From positions 1 to 36,792 of IMG/VR virus record IMGVR_UViG_3300036985_000358: a stretch of 36,792 bases of DNA; one strand, 5' to 3'. Shown one piece after another: positions 6,427 through 16,300 of the stretch. Below the pieces are notes generated by a model. That model saw only the letters and a program-made list of their open reading frames with translations, was not told the DNA's origin and did no database searches. Made by a program: the position numbers and the translations under genes. Position 1 is the first letter of the stretch; each line of letters starts with the position of its first letter. The DNA is from a virus.

Positions 6427-7851
6427 TTATTGTGCAATAACACGAACAGCCAAATTTCCAGCGGCTAAATTAATTGCCGCACCAGTTTCATTTTGAAAAC
6501 GAACACTAACATTTCCTGCGCTAGATACATAAGCCGTAACTGTAATTCCTTGTAGATCTAATGAATAAGATGCAATAGCAATATTTCCAAGAGCCGCATT
6601 TGTAACAGCAACCACAACCGTAATTCCATCGCCATCAGCAATAGATGCTGGATCAATACCAGATGACCCAACTCCAACAGTTTGTGTTTGAATACATGTT
6701 GCACTGCTTTGATTTAGCGTATGTGCGTTTGTAAAGTTAAATACTTTATTTTCAGTAAGTTGACCGTTTGAACAAGTGGAACTTACAAATAATCCGCGAT
6801 ACCCAAGAGAATTACATTCAACACTGTTTCCATAAATATTAAACCTATTTGTGTTTCGCACATCTATTGCGTTTGCAAGATCAGTAAAAAAGTGAACAAC
6901 ATTTCCGCAAATTATCAAATCTGTAAGTTGATAATATGTTGGATTAACAAGAATTGCGGCGGCTAATGCTGATGTTGCATTCAATTGATTATTTGAAATA
7001 TTTACTCTTCCAAATGCTGTGGCAACACAATCTGCTTCCGATGTTATTCTAATGCAAGAATAAGTTTGACTTTCAATACTATTGGTGGAAACAAGAACAA
7101 CAGATGTTCCTTGAACTGGACTAAAATCAATTCCAATATATCCGCCTTTAATTTTATTGTTGATTATTCTTGCGCCGCCAGTTCTATATTTTATTCCAAT
7201 TGCATTAGGTCTATTTGTATAAAAATTATTGTTATAAAATCCGTTGTCTCCATTATCTCCAAATAATGCATTCATATTAGCAAATACTCCGTAGTCGCTA
7301 TAAAATGCAAAATAACAATCGCTTATGTTTACAAAAGTAGTATCGTATAGATATACGCTAGTGGGAATATTTCTAATTGTTACATTGTGAAAGTTTGACC
7401 TGAGATTCATGTTAAGTTCCCCAGGATTTATTACGATTCCATTACCAGATGCTTTTTGGGTTGAAGTATTTACTCGAAGATAAAAACTTTCAAATATTGC
7501 ACCCAGTTCATTGACAAGCAATCCAGTTGAATCTCCACCTGAGTGGTAAATAACATCGCCAGTTGTTGTGTCAGTAGAATCTAAGATTGTTGCCAATCCA
7601 TCACCAACTATTCCTCCAGTAACCATTGTTATTCGACTGAATTTATAACGACCAGCGTTGTAATAAACAATTTTTCCCGTGTTGTGTGCCGCTTGCATTG
7701 CCGCCGTATCGTCAGCCACCCCATCACCTACGGCCCCAAAGTCTTTCACCGATACAGTGTCCTTCAGTTTGGCATCGACCGTTCGTGCCGTTGCGCCTGT
7801 GCCAGTCTGTAGAAATGTAACCTGTTCAGAGGTTGGTTTAGTCATGGCCAT
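6427..7851 (-). CDS. Tail spike with right-handed beta-helix (pectate-lyase-like) fold
   Basis: The N-terminal region has VDAKLKDTVSVKDFGAVGDG followed by ADDTAAMQAA (residues about 25-56). This is the widespread phage motif that opens a pectate-lyase-type beta-helix. The remainder is asparagine-rich with regular short beta strands (IINNKIKGG, ISNNQLNATS, IYGNSVECNS), as in parallel beta-helix spikes, and ends in a small beta domain. Such spikes bind and often cleave surface polysaccharide. The start is ATG 7851 behind AAGGAA (a second ATG is at 7845). It lacks a T7-gp17-type attachment domain, so it probably docks on another tail protein, perhaps the fibre at 8150-10339, with which it shares the DTVSVKDFGAV junction motif. 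Confidence 0.82.
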   Translation of the reverse strand: MAMTKPTSEQVTFLQTGTGATARTVDAKLKDTVSVKDFGAVGDGVADDTAAMQAAHNTGKIVYYNAGRYKFSRITMVTGGIVGDGLATILDSTDTTTGDVIYHSGGDSTGLLVNELGAIFESFYLRVNTSTQKASGNGIVINPGELNMNLRSNFHNVTIRNIPTSVYLYDTTFVNISDCYFAFYSDYGVFANMNALFGDNGDNGFYNNNFYTNRPNAIGIKYRTGGARIINNKIKGGYIGIDFSPVQGTSVVLVSTNSIESQTYSCIRITSEADCVATAFGRVNISNNQLNATSALAAAILVNPTYYQLTDLIICGNVVHFFTDLANAIDVRNTNRFNIYGNSVECNSLGYRGLFVSSTCSNGQLTENKVFNFTNAHTLNQSSATCIQTQTVGVGSSGIDPASIADGDGITVVVAVTNAALGNIAIASYSLDLQGITVTAYVSSAGNVSVRFQNETGAAINLAAGNLAVRVIAQ

Positions 7852-7874
7852 GTTTGTGGGTTCCTTTGTTTAGA

Positions 7875-8132
7875 TTAACAGTCTGTTGCGTTAGAGAATT
7901 CTGGCAAGGTCTTGAGATACTCATAGGCTTGCTTGTACCAAGCCAAATCAACAGATGGATTAAAATTATATACAGAGTTAGAAATTTCATTCCCCTCTGC
8001 ACAATCCAAGATCAGCACTGTTATTTGAACTAATGATTTGTTTCCATTAAGAGAATGAATTTTAATGTATGCATTATCAAATTGAATTTCTTTTCCAGCA
8101 AATTTTTGAATTATATTTTTTTTAATAGCCAT
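7875..8132 (-). CDS. Small fibre-associated protein, paralogue of the gene at 6146-6409
   Basis: The ATG at 8132 is chosen because of AAAGGAAAT just upstream; the frame opens earlier (8189) inside the fibre gene. The 85-aa product ends in KQAYEYLKTLPEFSNATDC, nearly identical to the end of the gene at 6146-6409, while the N-terminal two thirds have diverged. It lies 17 bases after the gp17-like fibre and before the beta-helix spike. A role in fibre folding or attachment is inferred only from the repeated pairing with fibre genes. Confidence 0.75.
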   Translation of the reverse strand: MAIKKNIIQKFAGKEIQFDNAYIKIHSLNGNKSLVQITVLILDCAEGNEISNSVYNFNPSVDLAWYKQAYEYLKTLPEFSNATDC

Positions 8133-8149
8133 TGTTATTTCCTTTGTTT

Positions 8150-10339
8150 TTATAGAGATACATCTCCACCCATACATGAGACATGACATAAACCAGTTAA
8201 AGCAACTAGAGTTGTTGTTCCAGTAGTTACTACTTTAATATCTACATATGTTGTTTGAACTGAGAACACATATGCATATTGCATTGGATCTGAGACTGCA
8301 ACACTTACACAATAATCTGCATATGCCGCTGCATTAATAAAAGTAATTCGATAATGCCCAACTGCAATTTGAGAAAAACCACCCATAAGTGTTGTAACAT
8401 TGTATGAAGAGTTACTACATCCAAATGCAACCGAAAAAGAAGTGTGAGCAAATATTGCACCAATATGCGCTACATCCGTAGCAACTCCAAGTTTTCTTAG
8501 TGTTACTCTTCGCCGTGCAACAATTGGTGTTGTGTTATAAGTAATTTCAAAACCATTATTGCTAGTCTGGTAATTATCAATTAAAACAAACGCTGGATTT
8601 GTAACTGTTGTTAATAATTGCCCATATGAGACACTTTGTGCAGCAGCAATTTTACCACCAACAGCAAACAAATGATCTTGTGTTGGGCTGGTTGGGTATA
8701 AACCAACACACCAATTACCTGTCTGGGTTGAGTTTGTTAGTGGCTGAAGAGTAACAAGAGTTGAAGCACTGATTGCAGTAATCGCTGTTGTAGATGTTGT
8801 TGGTGATGTTGGTGCGCTAGAAACAAGATAGTCACCAACTTGAAACGCACCATAAAACCAATGTATTGTTGTGTTTGTAGTGTTGGATAAAATAAATCCT
8901 TTTGCTCCACTAATTGAACCAGTTACGATGGAGTAAAGTGCTGGTGGAGTAGACCAACTTGTTGAAGAAACCCCACTTAAAACAATGCTGTAATACATTC
9001 CATTGAAATACATCCCAGAATAAAGGTTTCCAGTTGTAGAAAACTCCTGTAATTCCATTTGAAATTTTGAAATGTTTTCAGATTCAATTCTATAAGATGC
9101 TCTAATTGGATCGCTAAGATTTTGTCCAGTCCCCAGTTTGCTAAGAACCGTTGCCGTATTTATGTCTGGTCTAGCATTTAATACCATTCCAGGATGAAGC
9201 GGCGAACTAAAGATCTGTTCTCCAACAAGTCCACCACCTGCGTTTGCTGGATATCCAGAATTTACAGTAAAGATTACTCGTTCATTTGTTGACTTACGAG
9301 ATGTAACAACTTGTGTATCTCTATTGTCTGTAATTCTATAACTTAAATCACAAAATTCATTTGGAAAGGTTAGTAATTTAAGATAGAAGTAACAACCATC
9401 TTCAATATAAACAACGCCTCCATAAATACCAATAGAATTTATTGCTAGTTGAACAGCAGCGGTATTGTCTGTTGACGCATTACTGACAGCCCCAAAGTCC
9501 TTAACGCTGACGGTGTCACGCATCTTTGACTGTGCGCTTCGTGCGACTGCGCCTGTACCCGCTGGCGTGTATGTCACCAAGTCCGCGCTGGTCGAACCAA
9601 TAGCGTCAGTCAAGAAATTGACAAACTCGATGTTGTCAGTGCCAGCCACAGGCGCCGCGCTGAATGTTAGGGTTAGGCCACTAATCGTGTAGGTGTTCTT
9701 GTTCTGATACACACCTCCAATGAACACCTCGGCGCTATTGCCAAGCGCGCCTGGGTCACTTGCCAAGGTGAATGCCACTTGCGCTCCAGTACCGCTAAAG
9801 TTCTGGCGTGTCATTGTCGTAGGCGCACCGCTTGAACCAGCCGTTACCACGGTCGGCAAACCTGTTGCGCCAAAGGCTAGGAACGAGTTCGCCCTAGACG
9901 CAGCCGTTGGCAATTCCATGTTCAACGCGCCATCGCTGATTGGGATCTTGAGTGTTCGATCACCAATGTCGGAAATCTGCTGGATCTGAATTGTGGCTCG
10001 ATCCAGAGCGTCCGTAATGACCTCAGGATAAAAGCCGCCTTGGTTGGTCAGATCAGTTGGCTGGAGGTTGGCAATGTCGCTAGTGGCGGTCAGTTTGTAC
10101 AGGGCAGACAGTGCAGCAACTAGCACAATGTTGCCGCCAGGGTTACTGTCTTGATCGCCATTTAAAGTAATGGTGTAATCTGTGACAATAGTTAGAGTTG
10201 TTTCAATACCAGTCGAAATGGTTAACCGAATGACTTGCACATCAGCCGTGCTAAACACCTTGTAGGTGAACGGAAATGTGGTCGTCACACCATTGCCTGT
10301 GAACGGCCCTGCGATTCTTACTGTGCTGGAAATAGTCAT
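8150..10339 (-). CDS. Tail fibre with T7 gp17-like N-terminal attachment domain
   Basis: The first 150 residues match the T7 tail-fibre N-terminal domain pattern (GPFTGNGVTTTFPFTYKVFS near the start, LYKLTATSDIANLQPTDL, then ALDRATIQIQQ), which anchors the fibre to the tail. Residues 180-245 form a short repeat domain with FSGTGAQVAFTLASDPG and VFIGGVYQNKNTY. At about residue 275-290 comes RDTVSVKDFGAV, then a long beta-rich distal part with no enzyme motif that I can identify. The start ATG 10339 has CAGGAG upstream. DNA of the N-terminal part is GC-rich and the distal part AT-rich, a sign of domain exchange. In T7 order it follows the gp16-position gene. Confidence 0.85.
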   Translation of the reverse strand: MTISSTVRIAGPFTGNGVTTTFPFTYKVFSTADVQVIRLTISTGIETTLTIVTDYTITLNGDQDSNPGGNIVLVAALSALYKLTATSDIANLQPTDLTNQGGFYPEVITDALDRATIQIQQISDIGDRTLKIPISDGALNMELPTAASRANSFLAFGATGLPTVVTAGSSGAPTTMTRQNFSGTGAQVAFTLASDPGALGNSAEVFIGGVYQNKNTYTISGLTLTFSAAPVAGTDNIEFVNFLTDAIGSTSADLVTYTPAGTGAVARSAQSKMRDTVSVKDFGAVSNASTDNTAAVQLAINSIGIYGGVVYIEDGCYFYLKLLTFPNEFCDLSYRITDNRDTQVVTSRKSTNERVIFTVNSGYPANAGGGLVGEQIFSSPLHPGMVLNARPDINTATVLSKLGTGQNLSDPIRASYRIESENISKFQMELQEFSTTGNLYSGMYFNGMYYSIVLSGVSSTSWSTPPALYSIVTGSISGAKGFILSNTTNTTIHWFYGAFQVGDYLVSSAPTSPTTSTTAITAISASTLVTLQPLTNSTQTGNWCVGLYPTSPTQDHLFAVGGKIAAAQSVSYGQLLTTVTNPAFVLIDNYQTSNNGFEITYNTTPIVARRRVTLRKLGVATDVAHIGAIFAHTSFSVAFGCSNSSYNVTTLMGGFSQIAVGHYRITFINAAAYADYCVSVAVSDPMQYAYVFSVQTTYVDIKVVTTGTTTLVALTGLCHVSCMGGDVSL

Positions 10340-10379
10340 AGTTTGTCTCCTGTAGGATGTTAATTATTTGGTGAATGGG

Positions 10380-10389
10380 TATGGGTACC
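10380..10389 (-). promoter_or_regulatory. GGTACCCATA motif, copy 1 (after the giant virion gene)
   Basis: Read on the minus strand, GGTACCCATA starts one base after the TAA of the giant virion gene and lies 41 bases before the fibre gene. The same ten bases occur after two other stop codons (28193-28206 and 31335-31348). This copy is preceded by AGAAACGA, as is the copy at 31335. It also contains the palindrome GGGTACCC. Its role is unknown; a phage promoter, protein-binding site or processing site at a module boundary is possible. Confidence 0.5.
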
Positions 10390-10390
10390 C

Positions 10391-13300
10391 TTATCGTTTC
10401 TTGACGCCAAACAGTGGCGCCGTAATGTTTTCTGTTTCGCCTTCCAACAGTGCCTCGATGCCGTCAATTGTTCTGTTGATCTGTGCCGCTGGTAGACCAG
10501 AACTAGATCCAATGATGTTGATCGCAGCCTTGCGGAACGCGGTATCGAATTCAAGTTGCGCCGCTTGAGTTGCAAATTTGTATGTGTCGCCAATCATTCG
10601 TAGACCAGCAGGGCCACGGTAATCGGTTCCGTATGTCTTGGTGTCTGTGAAGATCTTGGCTGCGTCAGCAAACTCCCTGACAACCATGAATGAACCCATT
10701 AAGAATGACAGTTCTTCTGCTGCAAGTTCCTTTGCCATTTCTTTCAAGTCAAACTTGTCATCGTCATCGCCAGCCTGTGGAGTCAACAACTTCTTGAGCA
10801 TGTACATGGTCACAACTGGAACAACCCAAAGCATTGTTTGTTGTGCAACCCACTTTCCAGCGTTCTTCTCAGTCATGCCCTTTAGGACGGCAAGGTTCAA
10901 ATTGGTATTCATAAAACTGTAGAACACCGTAAACAATTTTTGGATAGGCCCGCCGCGTTCAATTGCTGACAAATCCTTTAGCATTCCACCGCCCTGCGAA
11001 TCAATCACAGCCTGATCTGCAATTGCTATTGCCAACTTCTCATCTGAGTTAATTGACAATTGTTTCTCGTATGCGCCAATCCATGTTGGAACATCAACCA
11101 TTCTTTGCATCTGCATCATCAGAAAGTAAGTGCCAACCCTGACTCGTTTCATTGCAACATTCTCGCCACGAACCATGTTCTTGATTTCGTTAAGTTCACG
11201 AAACTGTGTGCTTCCACGGTTTGCCATGAATGATGACAATCCGTAAACTCGTTCTATTGCCGCGCTTGGATTTGACGCGCTAACCGCAATTCCTCTGCCA
11301 ATCCACTTTGCGCCAACCTTCACAACCGATTGTGCAAATCCTGTGATTTGACCAACGGCTGACATAAGATTAAATCCAAGTCCAGCGGCTGACACGCCCT
11401 GCCTCAAATAGTTCAACGCCATTTCCCCAGCGTTTGTTGCTCCCTTATCGCCAGCGGCAACATCTTCAATCCATGTTTTAATTTGCTTTAGGAAATCTGA
11501 TCCGTACTGTTCTCGCACCGCTTTATCAAACGAACTGGATCGCATTAATCTATTGGCGTCAATCAACCATTCACGCCATGAAAGATCGTGAATAACTTCG
11601 CCAATTCCAGAGTAAAGCGCAGACAGATTTAACAACAGTGGTCGGTCATGTACTTCCTTTGATCTTGGCTTGGCATAACTATTGCGAGTAGTCGATGCCA
11701 TGCGAGCGTCTCTAAGATCTCGCAAAGCCTGTTCCGCTGCTGTTAGTGATTGAGTTCTTGCACTAGCCTTTGGATCATATTTGGCTGGGTAGTATCCGCC
11801 CTTTAAAGAAACTATTTGACCGTCAGAACTCATAACTTGAAACGGCTTTGGCTCAAGCATTTGCGGTTCTCGTCCAGCAGTGCGACGATACATTTCAATA
11901 ATCTCGGTCTTGTATGTTTCTGAGTGATCCCAAATTTCTTGCACTGCGTTGAGTTCTGCCGCAGTAAGCGTTTGAATAATTGGCATGACTTGCTCAAGAG
12001 TCCATCCCTCACCATCAAGCAGACGCTGCATGTTTCCTTCGTTGCCCATGTTTAAGGCAACTGCCAATACTTGTTCACGATTTAAACTACGGTCAACGCT
12101 TGGGAAATACACGCCAGCGCCGCCCATCTTTCCGTTCTTAAATACTGGATCAAGTATTTCAGATATGCGCTTAGTTGCGGCAGCGCGCATTGTCGTTTCT
12201 TTATTGGCGGCGTTGTTTGCGCTGCGAACCAAATAGTTCCATAATTTTCCAGCCTCTTTTCCACCATCCATAATTTGAACAATAATTGCAGCCTTTAAAT
12301 GCGCCGCAAAAAACGCACCAACTGCTTCAACGCTGAGGCCAACATTTGTTGCAGCCGTGCGCGTCTTTGCTTTGCGACCGCCAGCATTTTCATTGATGCT
12401 CTCAACAATTTCAGTCTTCGCCTTCTCAAATGTAATCTTGCGATCCATTGTCAATACAAGTTGCTGAGCCTTGCCAGTATGTGCTATCTGCTTAACAGTA
12501 TCAATGACATCTTGGAATTCTTCAGGCGTCAGTTCAAGGAAGTTCTTGCGAACAGACTCTTGGACAATGTCTGGGATCTCAATGTCAAATCCAATGTCCT
12601 GTTGCACTTGCGCCCAGGTTGCCAATGGCGTCCTAGTTGTTGGCGCAACATACTTGCCCATCAAACCAAATCGCTCAAGGATTGCTTCGATTTGGTCGGC
12701 GTGATCCGCTCCCATGTTCTTGCGGTTTACATCGCTGACAATTCTCTTGACATACGCTAGCGCCTTGTCAACCTCTTCAAGAATCTTGTACCCCTCTTTA
12801 GCAAGTTGATTTTGAATGACCTGCTGGTGGCTTGCCTTCTTGGCAACAATCGCAGGGTCAACATCGCCGTACTGCTTCTTGTGAGCGTCAATCTTCGCCT
12901 GTGCACGCTTGATCGCCTCCACGCTCTTGACCAGCGCCTCGGACGCGGCAACAGACTCTTCCACTCCTGCGGCGATCTGCTCGTTGAATGACCGCGTGTA
13001 CGCGCTCTTGCCAGCCGTCTCAGGCGACTGCATTGCCTTGACCGCCGTGTGCTTATCCTTAGCCACTCTGGCTTCCGCTGCGACATAGTTCCGTGGCTTG
13101 ATGTCTTTGATAGCCATCCTGCCAAGAATCGTTCTAGCGAGTTCCTTGGCGCCCTGCATGATGACCGCAACAGGAGTCTTTACCTTGGTCAAGTATCGGT
13201 TCTCAACGGCAACCTGTCGTGCGCGCACTTCGTTGGCAAGAGCCTTGTTGACAGCCTCTTCCTTCTCGGCTTCTGTGTTCATGCCGCCATGCTCGTCTAG

Positions 13301-16300
13301 CATTCTGGCGTCAGTTCGTTCTTTCAACTCGTCCTTGAATGGCTTTAATTCTGCCAGCGCACGAATCAACTGGTCACCGCTGCTAAAGCCAAACATCTCG
13401 GCTGCTAGGTCTGGCGCTAGTCCGCCTTCCATTGTCATGCCACGCAACTTGGTCAAGTCAACCGCTGGCGCCAAGCCAGTGGTGCTAGTTGGGTACATGC
13501 CGCCAACAGCAACGCTGTCAATCTTGTTGCCAACAAGTACTTCGATTTCCTTGCCGTCTGGGTCAACCATCTTGCCAGTCTTAAAGAATCGTTCAGCCTT
13601 GCGGGCTGGCTCGTTGCCCATCTTGTCAGACTCTTCGCTACGAATAACCTTTCGGAATCCGTCTTCAGCGTCTTGCATCTTCTTCAAGAATCCTTCTTTA
13701 GCGCCAGACTCCCACTTCATTTCCTTAACGGTTTCCTTGAGCAATTGAGTAACGCCCATTTCATGCGACTCTGCGTTTTGGGCTTGCATTGCCGCCCATA
13801 CTGCGTCACTCATCCCAGACTCTTCTTGCGTTTGGTACATACCCTTAAAGTTGTCAATCGCTTCGCGCCGTGAGATCTGCTCTTCGGACGCAAGCATTCG
13901 ATCAAACACTCCGCGCACCTCATCAGTCAGGAACGGCAGGTCAGTGCCAAAATTATCCCTGTAGATATCGTTTAGATCGTCGCGAATAGATTTGTATGCT
14001 CGCGTTGCCCAACGGCGGAATCTTTCAAACACGCCTTGCAGTTCAACGCTTGGCGCCCTGCCTGTGGTTACCCAAATTTCTGCGTTGTATGCAGCCGTTT
14101 CGTGGTGTCGGCGTTGCTCTTCAAGAGTCATTGCGTTCCAGTTCGCAATGCGCTCTTGCATATTACTGCCACCAATGCCAAACCATTTCAGCAATATGTC
14201 GGCGTCTGATTTAGACAATTCGCTTGCGGCTGAATCAGTTGCTGTTCTAAATAAATCAATCACAAACCAATGCATTAATTCATGGAAAACAGTAAGTGAA
14301 TTAGCATTCTTTATAGTAATTAGATTTCTAACTGGATCAATTTCGCCGCGAGTCCCGCCTGTGGCTGCTTGGAATAGCGGCAGTCCCTGGCTTACTTGCT
14401 CGGCTAGTGCGGGAGTGACGGTAAATCCTTGTTGAGTCATGCTCTTACCGCCAGCAAATTTAACTTTTAAATTGGCAGCAAACGCATTTGCTATTTCTCT
14501 TGTTCTTGCTTTATCACTAGTGTCTCGGTTCGCTTGTTGCAATTCTTCTAGTGCTACATCGGATACATCGCTTTTTTCTAAGTCTGTTTCTGCTCTAAAC
14601 TCGTTAATAGTAATTTTATCATTAATAAGTTTTACTGCTTGATTTGAAATTTCTTTGGCGTTTATTTTTCTACCAACAGATTTTTCAATTTTAACTTCTC
14701 CAATCTTGTCACCACCCAACTTCTTAAGCATCTTGCCTAACGCTTGTGGAACAATAGTGTCGTAGAACTTCCGCATTCCTTCGCCGCCAATTTCAATGTC
14801 GCCTGACGCAATAGTGTGAATCTCGTCTGGCTTTGCGTCCGCTTCTTCAAGCAACTGCTTGCTACCAGCCTTGCCAAACACTTCGTTAATTCTGTTTGCG
14901 CTGACAGATTGCTCGCCCTGTACAGGCGCACCGTTCTTAATTGCGCTGTATGTGTATGTGCCATCATCGTTGCGCGTAATCTCAACTTCGTCCACGGCCT
15001 CAGTCAAAGCCTTGCGATAGCGCTGAACACTTTGATCGCCGTCAACAAACGCAACGCGGTCGTATCCACCGTTGACCGCCTCAAGCAAAATCTGCTTTAG
15101 TCCAAGTTCAAGCCAACCGCTAGTTGTTTCAACAAATGGAGCGGTAGGAATACCAAAGTCCCCTTTTGTGAGTTGTATGTCAACAGCAACAGACTTATTT
15201 GCTGTTTGAATGTAATCATTAATTGTTGCAATATCAGAATTGCTTTCTATGCCAAAAGTGTCTGCCCACTCTTGTCCATCTCGGCTCATTGCTACAATTT
15301 CGTCAAGAATTTCAATAGTTGATCCTGTTCCCCATTTTTTATTTTTCCAATTTTTAAGAGCCTGTAATGCTTCATCTCGCTTTAACGCAGACTGTTCAAC
15401 TAACTCTCTTCCTTCTTTTTCTAACGCAGCCTTTTCTTTAAAATCAACAAAACCTTTTTCTCTTCCTGCTTGTCCCCAATCACTCTGCACTTCTTCGACA
15501 AATAAAACCTTTTTGCCGTCAGCGTCAACGCGGTCGTTCATGCGAAGGTGGACAAGAACATTGGGTTGATCCCAATGGGCAGACCGATATGGATCATTTT
15601 TTGCAATGGCAACAACTTTGTCGCCTTCCATTATTTTGCGTGTTCCTAATGCATCGCTTGGCAGCGTCACCAACGCTTCGCGATAGTTTGTTCCGCCAGG
15701 CAATTGGTATCTTGAATATTTTGTTGGCGCGTCTAAACCGCCACCCTCACTTTCACCTTCAATGTAATCATCGATACTTGTGCCAAACTGCTCATCCAAA
15801 GCCACATCAATAATTGCATGAAGTTGGCCGCGCCTGTAATCGTCTCCGCCCTCAGCATTTATTTCTTCTAATTCATCAAATGCAAATGCAATGTCTTCAC
15901 TTATTGCATCAGCATCTTGCAATGCCAAATACGCCTGAGCCGTTCCAGTTTCAACAGCCTCTTTTAACGCTAAGTCATCGCTCTTTTGTTGAACTTCAAC
16001 CTTAACGCCGCCAGCGTCTAAGAACGCCTGAACCTGTTCCTTGGTAATCTTGCCCTCTTGCAAGTCAAGCCAGTTGTTAAGGCCTGACCAGTAGACTTCC
16101 TTTTCCTTGACGACACCCTTAGCAATCAAGCCCTTGATCTGCTGCTTCCAACTGTCTGCGCTGGCTGACTTGGTTGTTGACTTGCCTACTTCGACGCTTA
16201 GAGCGGAGTAGAAGGTGGCTGGGACTGCCTCCTGCCTCAATATGTTCGGATCTTGCTGACCAAATGTGCCGACATTGGCTATGGCGGATTTGATTTGGGT

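Noticed and set aside
4557-10339. Possible diversity-generating retroelement linked to fibres, as in Bordetella phage BPP-1
   Set aside because: No reverse transcriptase gene and no template/variable repeat pair with adenine-biased differences is visible in the window.
13098-13748. 216-codon plus-strand frame inside the giant gene
   Set aside because: It is a shadow of the giant virion gene, Ser-rich and without start signals.
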